From: Catellatospora tritici
GTDB lineage: Bacteria > Actinomycetota > Actinomycetes > Mycobacteriales > Micromonosporaceae
DNA length: 64,000 nucleotides
Direction: 5' to 3'
Assembly: GCF_019083965.1 (NCBI RefSeq)
Contig: NZ_JAHRCY010000001.1
Span: 639,077-703,076 of the forward strand
Shown here: positions 18,684 through 26,124 of the stretch, one piece after another
Numbering within the stretch: the first letter of the stretch is position 1
Layout: each line of letters opens with the position of its first letter
Made by a program: the position numbers and the translations under genes
The notes under the pieces: model-generated
Seen by the model: the letters and a program-made list of their open reading frames with translations, nothing else
Database searches by the model: none
What the model was told of the DNA's origin: nothing

Positions 18684-20567
18684 ATGGTGAACATCGAAGC
18701 GCACGCGTACGACGTCGTCGTGATCGGAGCCGGTGGCGCCGGTCTGCGCGCCGCCATCGAGGCCCGGCTCGCGGGCAAGAAGGTCGCGATCATCTCCAAG
18801 TCGCTGTTCGGCAAGGCGCACACGGTCATGGCCGAGGGCGGCGCCGCGGCGGCGATGGGCAACGTGAACAGCAACGACAACTGGCAGGTCCACTTCCGCG
18901 ACACCATGCGCGGCGGCAAGTTCCTGAACAACTACCGGATGGCCGAGCTGCACGCCAAGGAGGCGCCGGACCGGATCTGGGAGCTGGAGACCTATGGCGC
19001 GCTGTTCGACCGCACCAAGGACGGAAAGATCTCGCAGCGCAACTTCGGCGGCCACGAGTACCCGCGCCTGGCGCACGTCGGCGACCGGACGGGGCTGGAA
19101 CTGATCCGGACGCTGCAGCAGAAGATCGTGTCGCTGCAGCAGGAGGACAAGGCCAAGTTCGGCGACTACCAGGCGCGCATCCGGGTCTTCGCCGAGTGCA
19201 CCATCACCGAGCTGCTGCTGGAGGGTGAGGGCGCGAACAAGCGGATCGCGGGCGCGTTCGGCTACTACCGCGAGTCCGGCGAGTTCGTGGTGTTCGAGGC
19301 CCCGGCGGTGGTCCTGGCCACGGGTGGCGTCGGACGGTCCTACAAGGTCACCTCGAACTCGTGGGAGTACACCGGTGACGGGCACGCGCTGGCGCTGCGC
19401 GCCGGGGCGAAGCTGATCAACATGGAGTTCCTGCAGTTCCACCCGACCGGCATGGTGTGGCCGCCCTCGGTGCGCGGCATCCTGGTCACCGAGTCGGTGC
19501 GCGGTGACGGCGGCATCCTCAAGAACTCCGAGGGCAAGCGGTTCATGTTCGACTACGTCCCGGACGTCTTCCGCAAGCAGTACGCGGAGACGCCCGAGGA
19601 GGGCGACCGCTGGTACACCGACCCCGACAACAACCGCCGCCCCCCGGAGCTGCTGCCCCGCGACGAGGTCGCCCGCGCGATCAACTCCGAGGTCAAGGCC
19701 GGACGTGGTACGAAGGCAGGCGGCGTCTACCTCGACATCGCCTCGCGTCGCCCCGCGGCCGAGATCCTGAAGAAGCTGCCGTCGATGTACCACCAGTTCA
19801 AGGAGCTGGCTGACGTCGACATCACCACGCAGCCGATGGAGGTCGGCCCGACCTGCCACTACGTCATGGGCGGCGTCGAGGTCGACCCGGACACCGCGTC
19901 GGCGGGCGTGCCCGGCCTGTACGCGGCGGGCGAGGTCTCCGGCGGCATGCACGGCTCCAACCGGCTCGGCGGCAACTCGCTGTCGGACCTGCTCGTCTTC
20001 GGCAAGCGCGCGGGCGAGTACGCGGCGTCCTACGCCGACGGGCTGGCCGCGCGGCCGAAGATCGACGACACGCAGGTGGCGGCCGCGGTGGAAACCGCGT
20101 TGACGCCGCTGACGCGTGAGGGCGGCGAGAACCCGTACACGCTGCAGAGCGACCTGCAGGACGTGATGGGCGACCTGGTCGGCATCATCCGCCGCAAGGG
20201 CGAGCTCGAGGATTCGCTGCGGCGGCTGGCCGAGCTGCGCGAGCGCATCCAGAAGGTCGGCGCAGCCGGCGGTCGCCGCTACAACCCGGGCTGGCACCTG
20301 GCCCTGGACCTGCGCAACATGCTGGTGGTGTCGGAGTGCACCGCCAAGGCGGCGCTGGAGCGCGAGGAGTCGCGCGGCGGCCACACCCGCGAGGACTTCC
20401 CGAAGATGTCCTCGACCTGGCGCAAGGTCAATCTGGTCTGCTCGCTGTCGGTCGAGGGCGACGTCGACCTCACCCACCAGCCCATCCCCACCATGACCCC
20501 CGAGCTGCTGGGCCTGTTCGAGCAGTCCGAGCTGGCCAAGTACATGACCGAGGAGGAGTTGTCGTGA
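18684..20567 (+). CDS. sdhA: Succinate dehydrogenase flavoprotein subunit
   Basis: 627 residues. The FAD-binding motif VVVIGAGGAGLRAAIEA is at residues 11-27; HTVMAEGGAAAAMG marks the covalent-FAD histidine region. Substrate-site segments QFHPTGM and MHGSNRLGGNSLSDLLVFG are present. It oxidises succinate to fumarate at the inner membrane face in the TCA cycle. It is longer than mitochondrial-type SdhA but in line with Sdh1-type proteins. It overlaps sdhB by 4 bp (GTGA). Confidence 0.95.
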   Translation: MVNIEAHAYDVVVIGAGGAGLRAAIEARLAGKKVAIISKSLFGKAHTVMAEGGAAAAMGNVNSNDNWQVHFRDTMRGGKFLNNYRMAELHAKEAPDRIWELETYGALFDRTKDGKISQRNFGGHEYPRLAHVGDRTGLELIRTLQQKIVSLQQEDKAKFGDYQARIRVFAECTITELLLEGEGANKRIAGAFGYYRESGEFVVFEAPAVVLATGGVGRSYKVTSNSWEYTGDGHALALRAGAKLINMEFLQFHPTGMVWPPSVRGILVTESVRGDGGILKNSEGKRFMFDYVPDVFRKQYAETPEEGDRWYTDPDNNRRPPELLPRDEVARAINSEVKAGRGTKAGGVYLDIASRRPAAEILKKLPSMYHQFKELADVDITTQPMEVGPTCHYVMGGVEVDPDTASAGVPGLYAAGEVSGGMHGSNRLGGNSLSDLLVFGKRAGEYAASYADGLAARPKIDDTQVAAAVETALTPLTREGGENPYTLQSDLQDVMGDLVGIIRRKGELEDSLRRLAELRERIQKVGAAGGRRYNPGWHLALDLRNMLVVSECTAKAALEREESRGGHTREDFPKMSSTWRKVNLVCSLSVEGDVDLTHQPIPTMTPELLGLFEQSELAKYMTEEELS

Positions 20568-21568
20568 CCGTTCGTCAGTTCAAGGTCTGGCGGGGTGACG
20601 AGTCCGGCGGCCGGCTCAACGACTACCAGGTCGAGGTCAACGAGGGTGAGGTCGTGCTCGACATCATCCACCGGCTTCAGGCCACCCAGGAGCCGGATCT
20701 GGCCTGCCGGTGGAACTGCAAGGCCGGCAAGTGCGGCTCCTGTTCGATGGAGATCAACGGCATGCCCCGGCTGGGCTGCATGACCCGGATGTCGACGTTC
20801 GAGGAGGACGAGACCATCACGGTCACGCCGCTGCGGACGTTCCCGGTCATCCGCGACCTGGTCACCGACGTGTCCTTCAACTACCAGAAGGCGCGCGAGA
20901 TGCCGGCGTTCGCGCCGCCGACCGACGTCGAGCCGGGCGACTACCGGATGCAGCAGGTCGACGTGGACCGGTCGCAGGAGTTCCGCAAGTGCATCGAGTG
21001 CTTCCTGTGCCAGAACACCTGCCACGTCGTACGGGACCACGACGAGAACAAGCCGGCCTTCTCCGGCCCGCGTCTGTTCATCCGCGCCGCCGAGCTGGAC
21101 ATGCACCCGCTCGACGCCCGGACCGACCGCAAGGAGATCGCGCAGCAGCAGCAGGGCCTGGGCTACTGCAACATCACCAAGTGCTGCACCGAGGTCTGCC
21201 CCGAGCACATCAAGATCACCGACAACGCCATCATCCCCATGAAGGAACGGGTCGTGGATCGCCGGTATGATCCGCTCGTGGTATTCGGACGCAAGATCCT
21301 TCGTCGTGACCAGCTGACCAGCACCGCTGTGGCTGAGCCCGCGGTGCACTCCGGCCCGGTCACCGTGGCCGAGGGCGCCGCCCCGGTCAACTTCAGCCGC
21401 CCGCTCTCCGGGCCGCCCGGACCGGAGGTCAACGCCGCCGGTCACGTCAACCTGAACGAGATGCTGTCCGACCGGGCCGCCGCGGCGTCCCCGTTCGGCG
21501 ACGACATCACGTTCCCGGTCGACCCGAAGACCCTGAACTACTACCACCCGGGCGCCAGCGACCACTGA
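20564..21568 (+). CDS. sdhB: Succinate dehydrogenase iron-sulfur subunit with long C-terminal extension
   Basis: 334 residues, GTG start overlapping the sdhA stop. [2Fe-2S] cysteines are 52, 57, 60 and 72 (CKAGKCGSC); CIECFLCQNTC and CNITKCCTEVCPEH supply the [4Fe-4S] and [3Fe-4S] ligands. After the last cluster motif come about 95 extra residues (from PLVVFGRKILRR on), rich in Ala, Pro and Ser with no cysteine. Typical SdhB of this type is nearer 245-260 residues. The extension is in frame up to the stop 22 bp before a strong terminator, so it is coded and not an artefact of start choice. Confidence 0.93.
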   Translation: MTVRQFKVWRGDESGGRLNDYQVEVNEGEVVLDIIHRLQATQEPDLACRWNCKAGKCGSCSMEINGMPRLGCMTRMSTFEEDETITVTPLRTFPVIRDLVTDVSFNYQKAREMPAFAPPTDVEPGDYRMQQVDVDRSQEFRKCIECFLCQNTCHVVRDHDENKPAFSGPRLFIRAAELDMHPLDARTDRKEIAQQQQGLGYCNITKCCTEVCPEHIKITDNAIIPMKERVVDRRYDPLVVFGRKILRRDQLTSTAVAEPAVHSGPVTVAEGAAPVNFSRPLSGPPGPEVNAAGHVNLNEMLSDRAAAASPFGDDITFPVDPKTLNYYHPGASDH

Positions 21569-21590
21569 GCCCCGGCGTGACCGCACGCCG

Positions 21591-21622
21591 AAAGCCCCGC
21601 CGACCCAGGTCGGCGGGGCTTT
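21591..21622. terminator. Strong hairpin terminator after sdhB
   Basis: A 15-bp perfect stem AAAGCCCCGCCGACC / GGTCGGCGGGGCTTT, with a two-base nominal loop (CA), lies 22 bp past the sdhB stop. The A-tract and T-tract at its ends make it work in both directions. It also serves the convergent Nudix gene ending at 21633. Confidence 0.9.
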
Positions 21623-21632
21623 CGCGCTGGGT

Positions 21633-22040
21633 TCAGCCGCGCAGCAGGTCGGGCAGTGCCGCGACGATCGGAGCGTCGGCGGGCAGCCACTGCACCGAGT
21701 CGAGTTCGTCGGCGGCCAGCCAGCGCAGCTCGGCGTGCTCGATCAGCTGCGGCACGCCCTTGAGCAGGCGGGCGGCGTACACCCGCAGCACCGCGCGGCC
21801 GTGACCGAGCAGCACGTCCGCGCCCACCCGCTCGCCGACCTCGACCAGGACGCCCAGCTCCTCCTCGCACTCGCGCACCAGCGCCTCAGGCTCGGTCTCG
21901 CCCGGTTCCACCTTCCCGCCGGGGAACTCCCAGCGGCCCGCGACCTCCGGTGGTTCGGAGCGTTCGCAAGCCAGCACGCGCCCGTCGGCGATGATCGCGG
22001 CACCGACGATGATTCGGATCTCGGAGGAGAAGTTAGGCAC
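21633..22040 (-). CDS. MutT-like Nudix hydrolase
   Basis: 135 residues. The Nudix box G-x5-E-x7-R-E-x2-E-E-x-G is complete (GGKVEPGETE to REC to EEELGV, about residues 41-63), and WEFPGGK is typical of the 8-oxo-dGTP diphosphatase (MutT) branch. It would clean oxidised nucleotides from the pool. GTG 22040 is chosen since the sequence then begins VPNFSSEIRIIVGAAI with the expected first strand. Substrate is inferred from family only. Confidence 0.85.
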   Translation of the reverse strand: MPNFSSEIRIIVGAAIIADGRVLACERSEPPEVAGRWEFPGGKVEPGETEPEALVRECEEELGVLVEVGERVGADVLLGHGRAVLRVYAARLLKGVPQLIEHAELRWLAADELDSVQWLPADAPIVAALPDLLRG

Positions 22041-22260
22041 GGCGGACAGCGTGCCAGAGATTGGGCCTTCATGGTTAGCACTGCGTGACGAGCCGAGTCC
22101 ACCCTGCACACAGCGTCCCGTGAAGTGCTGGAAGTCGGTTTTGTGAGCGTGGACACGCGCTCAAAATGCGGGCAGGATGGGTATCACCTGAGTGACGGTG
22201 CGGACAAGATTCGGCCACAAGCCGATATCGGCCACCGGGGGAATGGAGCGGGAGGTGCTG

Positions 22261-22566
22261 ATGGGCGCAGTCTGGAGACGGGGCCGACGGCGCGACTACC
22301 TCAGCGACGCACTATCCCAACTCACCGGCTGGGTCCATGAGGGCGACTGCCTCAAACGCACCCTGCCGCTCGACGACACCCAGCACGCGGTGCTCACCGA
22401 GCGGATCTCGGTCGCGGCCGACACGTTCGGCGTCCGACCGCACATCCGCCGGCTCGACGGGCGCACGCAGATCCAATTGTGCGTCGACGACGGCGGTGGA
22501 TTCACCGACGCCGAGATCGGCATGGCGGCCCGCGTCGAGGCCGCGTACCAGTCGCTGCGCGACTAG
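22261..22566 (+). CDS. Pterin-4a-carbinolamine dehydratase-like protein without catalytic histidines
   Basis: 101 residues; ATG 22261 follows GGGAGG at the ideal distance, which decides the start over ATGs at 22192 and 22243. The spacing LTGWVHEGDCLKRTL to ERISVAADTFGVRPHI to TQIQLCVDDGGGFTDAEIGMA follows the PCD/DCoH fold. The usual HHP is GVRP here (Val58, Arg59, Pro60), and the third catalytic His before the G-G-[LF]-T motif is Asp. The fold is likely kept but dehydratase activity is doubtful. It could be a structural or regulatory relative. Confidence 0.6.
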   Translation: MGAVWRRGRRRDYLSDALSQLTGWVHEGDCLKRTLPLDDTQHAVLTERISVAADTFGVRPHIRRLDGRTQIQLCVDDGGGFTDAEIGMAARVEAAYQSLRD

Positions 22567-22688
22567 CGTCACGTGCGGCCGCACGCCGACCCGACCCACC
22601 CCCGCGACCCCTTCCGGCCATGATTGCGATCTCCGGACAGGTCCTGGCAGGCGAGGCCGAACAACCGACACGTGGCATGCTCGCCGCC

Positions 22689-22970
22689 ATGGATTCGGAG
22701 TTGCCCGACGGTTGGAGCCTGGAGCGCATTCGACAGGTGTCAGGAGCGGAGGACGCCGTCGCGCTGTCCACCGACCGACCCGTGAGCTACCGCGAGCCGG
22801 GTTCCGACGATGTGCCGCTGCAACCTGACCTGGCGCTCGGCTTCGATGGGCTGTGCCTTGTCCGCGTCGACGGCGACGGCTGGTACATGGGCAGCGTCCT
22901 CGCCGATGGTTCTGTGGTCTGCTGGGCGCGGTACGGCGACGATCTCTACGAGGCGTTGCGCGGCTTGTGA
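22689..22970 (+). CDS. Small acidic hypothetical protein
   Basis: 93 residues if started at ATG 22689 (MDSELPDGWSLERIRQV). It is acidic and rich in Asp and Gly, with a C-terminal SYREPG, DGDGWYMGSVLADG, WARYGDDLYEAL layout that suggests beta-strands and a terminal helix. In-frame ATGs at 22677 and 22620 are alternatives. No family recognised. Confidence 0.5.
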   Translation: MDSELPDGWSLERIRQVSGAEDAVALSTDRPVSYREPGSDDVPLQPDLALGFDGLCLVRVDGDGWYMGSVLADGSVVCWARYGDDLYEALRGL

Positions 22971-22979
22971 CCGGCACTA

Positions 22980-23041
22980 TGCAGTTTCGGGGAAAGTGCA
23001 CGAATTCCGGCTTGGATTCGTGCGCTTTCCCCGAAACTGCA
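22980..23041. repeat. Long hairpin repeat (GCAGTTTCGGGGAAAG)
   Basis: Arms 22981-23008 and 23014-23040 pair over about 27 bp, with one mismatch and one bulge, around a 5-base loop. The unit begins GCAGTTTCGGGGAAAG and its partner ends CTTTCCCCGAAACTGC. It lies 7 bp after the small hypothetical gene and about 45 bp from the left att site of the integrative element. It may act as a terminator; the arm length suggests a dispersed palindromic element. Confidence 0.85.
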
Positions 23042-23085
23042 GCCTCCGCGCAGCGGGGTGCGCGGCGGTGCGGTCAATGGCGGCG

Positions 23086-23103
23086 TCAGACGTTGAAGCG
23101 GAA
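23086..23103. other. attL core (duplicate of the ychF 3' end)
   Basis: TCAGACGTTGAAGCGGAA, identical to the ychF terminus at 26107-26124. Sequence to its left would have lain directly downstream of ychF before insertion. Confidence 0.85.
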
Positions 23104-23209
23104 CGGCCCACGTCCCGGAGTTCGCCAGGGTGAACATCTCCGGCCTGGAGAAGCTCACGCCTGGCGCTCTCCGTCAGTGGTCGGATCTTCCCGCTGTTTC
23201 ACGTCCTTG

Positions 23210-23228
23210 TGTGCCCCAGGTGTGCCCC
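23210..23228. promoter_or_regulatory. Paired TGTGCCCC boxes, putative integrase arm sites (left)
   Basis: TGTGCCCC at 23210-23217 and 23221-23228, an 11-bp repeat, so both lie on one helix face. The same pair with the same spacing occurs near the right end (26045 and 26056). Shared boxes at both ends of an integrated element suggest integrase or Xis arm-type sites. This is inference. Confidence 0.5.
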
Positions 23229-23291
23229 AGCCCGTCCGGGACGGTCCTCGCCGTCCTGCGCTTGATTGCATGGCGCGGTTAGCCTTTGGCG

Positions 23292-23834
23292 ATGCGACGT
23301 CGAAGGCCGCAGCCAAAATCACGCTGGCCGCGGCCGATGCAGTTCATCGCTGCTCTGCGACAGGCGACCTGGCTGGATTGGCTGTTGATCGGCTTCTTGG
23401 CGACGGTCACGGCCGTTTTCGTCATGTTTTGGTCCTGGAGCGTGCCTGCCGCGTGGGACGGCCTGCGGGCCAACTTCGTCGGAAGTTCAGGGACCGTGAT
23501 GGTGGCAAGTTGTGAAGACCTCGGTATCGGGAAGGACCTGCGGCATGGATGGTCGTGCCGTGGCAGATTTGTCGCTGACGATGGCGCTTTCGAGATCGAG
23601 TCCGTACGAGCAGTGGTCAAGCGCCAGGCGCGGCCTGGTGGAGAACTCGCGGTTCGGGCCAGCGGACCTGAAGCCGAGACGGTATGGCCCGCTGGTGAAG
23701 TCGAGTGGATCGCCGCAGTGGTCCTCGCGGTCGGTTTACCGTTTGCCGTCCTGCTGTTCTTACGCTGGCTGGTAGACGGCATCAGGCCGGTCACGGGCTG
23801 GCCTGACAAGCGATCCGGTACCAGGCAGCGCTGA
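23292..23834 (+). CDS. Membrane protein carried by the integrative element
   Basis: 180 residues from ATG 23292 (MRRRRPQPKSRWPRP). It has an N-terminal transmembrane segment (about 27-48), an outside-facing loop of about 80 residues with two cysteines (VASCEDLG, GWSCRGRF), and a second segment (about 138-160) followed by WLVDGIRP. The two-helix layout with an extracytoplasmic strand-rich loop resembles DUF3592-type proteins, though this was not tested. It is the only intact cargo-like gene between the att sites. Confidence 0.55.
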   Translation: MRRRRPQPKSRWPRPMQFIAALRQATWLDWLLIGFLATVTAVFVMFWSWSVPAAWDGLRANFVGSSGTVMVASCEDLGIGKDLRHGWSCRGRFVADDGAFEIESVRAVVKRQARPGGELAVRASGPEAETVWPAGEVEWIAAVVLAVGLPFAVLLFLRWLVDGIRPVTGWPDKRSGTRQR

Positions 23835-24243
23835 AAATGCTGAGCCGCGAGTGGTGATCTCCTTGCGGCGGCAGTCTTGACCAGACCGCAGCCGCCGGCG
23901 GGTGGCGGAGCGGAGCTGCCCGCCGGCGGGTGTGGTACTGCCCTCGTGGTGACGGCGTAAGGAGATCACCACCCCAACCACCCCTCTCCAACCTTCTTCC
24001 CGCAGCTGCGCCGGGTGCATCTCTGAAGCGGTGGCCGGGGTTCGGGGCGGAGCCCTGAGGTCTGTGGATGCTGTGGTGTTCGGGCGTGGCAGCGTCGCGG
24101 GAGGAACGGTCTGGTCCACGGCGGTGGTCCGACATGGCTCTTGGGGTTCAAGGGCTACACGTCGGCTGGCGCCCGCGTCCCCCGCGCGGGCCGCAGGCAG
24201 AGCGCGGGGGGAACGCGGTGCGCCGGGCCGCGTCAGCGGCCCT
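23835..24243. other. Non-coding interval of the element with long inverted repeat
   Basis: About 400 bp without a credible gene. It contains the 14-bp inverted arms at 23851-23864 and 23959-23972 and an inner GCCGCCGGCGGG / CCCGCCGGCGGG pair. The rest looks like eroded coding sequence of a former replication region, with no frame left intact. Confidence 0.5.
23851..23972. repeat. 122-bp element with perfect 14-bp terminal inverted repeats
   Basis: GTGGTGATCTCCTT at 23851-23864 is matched exactly by AAGGAGATCACCAC at 23959-23972. Inside, GCCGCCGGCGGG and GCCCGCCGGCGGG form a second nested stem. It may be a MITE-like insertion or a hairpin origin or regulatory site of the parent element. Confidence 0.7.
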
Positions 24244-24246
24244 TGA

Positions 24247-24606
24247 CTGACTCCGGGCCGCTGCTCGGGCAAGGTTCACCAGCCGACCACGCTCGGGTTC
24301 ACCGGACGCCGGGTCCTGGTGTCGCGGCAGTGGTCGGGCAAGACCCTGGCCGACCACCGCGCCGACAACCGCGCCTGGGTCCGCACCGTCCTGGCCGGCG
24401 CCCTGGCCGACGACGAGACGCCCCAGCCCGACGACACCCGCCGCTACACCTTCGAGCTGGCCAAGCCGGAAGACCCCGACGTCGACAGCCTGGCCGTGCG
24501 GCTCATGCGCGCCATCTCCGAACGCCGCCGCTGGCACACCGAACTCGAACACGCCCGCAACACCGCATCACCGACTGATCCCGCCCACCTGACGCTCGCC
24601 GCCTGA
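24247..24606 (+). pseudogene. C-terminal remnant of an element replication protein
   Basis: The frame TTLGFTGRRVLVSRQWSGKTLADHRADNRAW to RRWHTELEHARN is family-like, but it starts abruptly after an in-frame TGA at 24244-24246. There is no start codon with a ribosome site before the GTG at 24319. This segment resembles the C-terminal end of replication initiators of actinomycete integrative elements (RepSA-like), recalled rather than searched. It sits directly upstream of the HTH/Xis genes, as rep genes do in such elements. The N-terminal part is gone. Confidence 0.5.
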
Positions 24607-24619
24607 CCTGGAGAAAGCC

Positions 24620-24805
24620 GTGAACCGTCTCGACCGTGAGTCCATGCCCCTGCTCCTGGAGGTCCCTGCAGCGGCGAAGCTGCTGGGCATCTCCCGATCC
24701 GCCGCCTACCGGGCCACCGCGTCCGTCGAGCTGCCCTCCCGTCGTCTCGGCGGCCGGGTCTACGTCGTCACCGGCAAGCTGCTCGACCTCGTGGAGGAGT
24801 CATGA
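24620..24805 (+). CDS. Helix-turn-helix DNA-binding protein
   Basis: 61 residues, GTG start with GAGAAAG upstream. The sequence LEVPAAAKLLGISRSAAYR is a classic HTH_17/excisionase-type helix-turn-helix, followed by a short wing (RRLGGRVYVVTGKLLDLVEE). It overlaps the next small HTH gene by 4 bp (ATGA). Probable role: transcriptional control or accessory excision factor of the element. Confidence 0.75.
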   Translation: MNRLDRESMPLLLEVPAAAKLLGISRSAAYRATASVELPSRRLGGRVYVVTGKLLDLVEES

Positions 24806-24978
24806 CCACCGCAGCGCTCTGGTCAATCCAGGAGACTGCGTCTTACCTGCGGCTTCCGGTCGGGACGCTGTACCAGTGGCGGTACCGCAAGACCGGCCCG
24901 AAGTCGTACAAGGTCGGTCGCCACCTGCGGTACGACCCGGCCGAGGTCCGTGCGTGGCTCGCCAAGCAGGTGGGCTGA
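24802..24978 (+). CDS. xis: Excisionase (Xis)-like HTH protein
   Basis: 58 residues, ATG overlapping the upstream stop. WSIQETASYLRLPVGTLYQWR is a MerR-like HTH, and GPKSYKVGRHLRYDPAEVRAWL is the wing typical of excisionases beside tyrosine integrases. Its TGA ends 1 bp before the integrase GTG, so xis-int are coupled. It would direct Int toward excision if Int were whole. Confidence 0.85.
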   Translation: MTTAALWSIQETASYLRLPVGTLYQWRYRKTGPKSYKVGRHLRYDPAEVRAWLAKQVG

Positions 24979-24979
24979 C

Positions 24980-26086
24980 GTGGGGAGCGTCGACAAGCGC
25001 GTCCGGAACGGCAAGACGACCTACCTCGCCCGCTGGCGTGACAACGCGGGCCGCCAGCGGAAGAAGGCGTTCGACCGGAAGGTCGATGCAGACCGCTACC
25101 TCAAGGAAATCGAGGCTGACCTGCTGCGGGGCCAGTACGTCGATCCAACCGACCGCACGACGGTGGTCGAGTACGCACGCGTGTGGGCTGCTGGCCGGGT
25201 TCACCGACCGACGACGGCCCGCCGTGTAGCCGGGCAGATCGAGAAGCACATCGCAGGGACGCCTCTCGGCAACCGGCGCCTTAGCGCCGTCCTGCCGTCC
25301 GAGGTGCAAGCGTAGGCAGCGGGCCGGGCAAAGGTCCTCTCCCCCACGACTCTCCGGAACCTGGTCGGGCTGCTGCGGTCCATCTACGCCGCAGCGGTCC
25401 TTGACCGCCTTGTAGGCCGCTCGCCCGTTGTCCGGGTGTCGCTACCTGCGGCGCATCGGGAACGGATCGTGCCGCTGACCGTGGGCGAAGTGATGCTCCT
25501 TGTTTCGGCAATGCCTGATCGGAACCGCGCGATGGTCGTCACGCAGGCAGGGCTCGGCCTCCGCATCGGCGAACTGCTGGGCCTGCGCCGGGTCGACGTC
25601 GATTTCGACCGACAGACAGTCCGAGTTGAGTTCCAGATCGCGCCAGCCTCGAAGGTCCGTTCGGACCCGAAGACCAGGCGCAGCCGCCGAACCGTGCCGC
25701 TGCCGCAGGTCGTCGCCGACGCTCTGACCAAGCATCTCGCGAAGTACCCGGCAGCAGAGGACGGCACGCTGTTCACGACCCGCTTCGGCGCGCCCTACAG
25801 CCACAACTACTACGGCACGGTCATCTTCCGGGCCGCCGTCCGCCGAGCCGGTCTCCCGAAGACGGTCACGTCACACGACCTGCGGCACCACTACGCCTCG
25901 GTGCTGCTGGCGCAGGGCGAGTCGGTCATCGCGGTCGCCGAACGGCTCGGGCACGAGAACGCCAACCTGGTGCTGTCGACGTACGGCCACCTCATGCCGG
26001 ACTCGGAGGCTCGGACCAGGAAGGCGATCGATGACGCGTGGTCATGTGCCCCGGATGTGCCCCAGGACGTGGGGCACAATCCGTGA
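24980..26086 (+). pseudogene. int: Tyrosine recombinase (integrase) with in-frame TAG
   Basis: One continuous frame of 369 codons is interrupted only by TAG at 25313-25315. Upstream: AP2-like N-terminus (VDKRVRNGKTTYLARWRDNAGR) and start of the SAM-like domain (to LSAVLPSEVQA). Downstream: rest of that domain and the catalytic domain with the Arg in GLRIGELLGL, HDLRHHYAS, LGHEN and the Tyr in LSTYGHLMPDSE, so the R-H-R-H-Y set is present. Family members usually have Trp at the TAG position; TGG to TAG by one base change explains it. No other stops occur, so the break is recent. Confidence 0.85.
26045..26078. promoter_or_regulatory. TGTGCCCC boxes near attR, putative arm sites (right)
   Basis: TGTGCCCC at 26045 and 26056 (11 bp apart) and the inverted GGGGCACA at 26071-26078. 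The pair lies within the 3' end of int and repeats the left-end pair at 23210-23228. Together they could be protein-binding arms for recombination; the inverted box also forms a hairpin that could end int transcription. Confidence 0.5.
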
Positions 26087-26106
26087 GCTGCTGAAACGGG
26101 CAGTTT

Positions 26107-26124
26107 TCAGACGTTGAAGCGGAA
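26107..26124. other. attR core within the ychF stop region
   Basis: TCAGACGTTGAAGCGGAA; its first three bases are the reverse of the ychF TGA. Identical to 23086-23103. Confidence 0.85.

Larger units (their letters stand above)
23086..26124 (+). mobile_element. Decayed integrative element inserted at the 3' end of ychF
   Basis: The 18-bp sequence TCAGACGTTGAAGCGGAA occurs at 23086-23103 and again at 26107-26124, where it forms the last codons and stop of ychF. Between the copies are a membrane-protein gene, a 5'-truncated replication-gene remnant, two small HTH genes and a tyrosine integrase beside the right end. This is the layout of an actinomycete integrative element reduced to about 3 kb, with ychF as the target. 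The integrase has an in-frame TAG, so the element should be unable to excise by itself. Pairs of TGTGCCCC, 11 bp apart, sit near both ends. Confidence 0.85.

Noticed and set aside
23086-23103. tRNA gene as the integration target
   Set aside because: The duplicated core matches the ychF stop region exactly, and no tRNA cloverleaf is found at either end.
25313-25315. TAG read as an amino acid (recoding)
   Set aside because: No suppressor or pyrrolysine genes are seen and TAG ends other genes here (for example at 11506), so a plain nonsense mutation is simpler.
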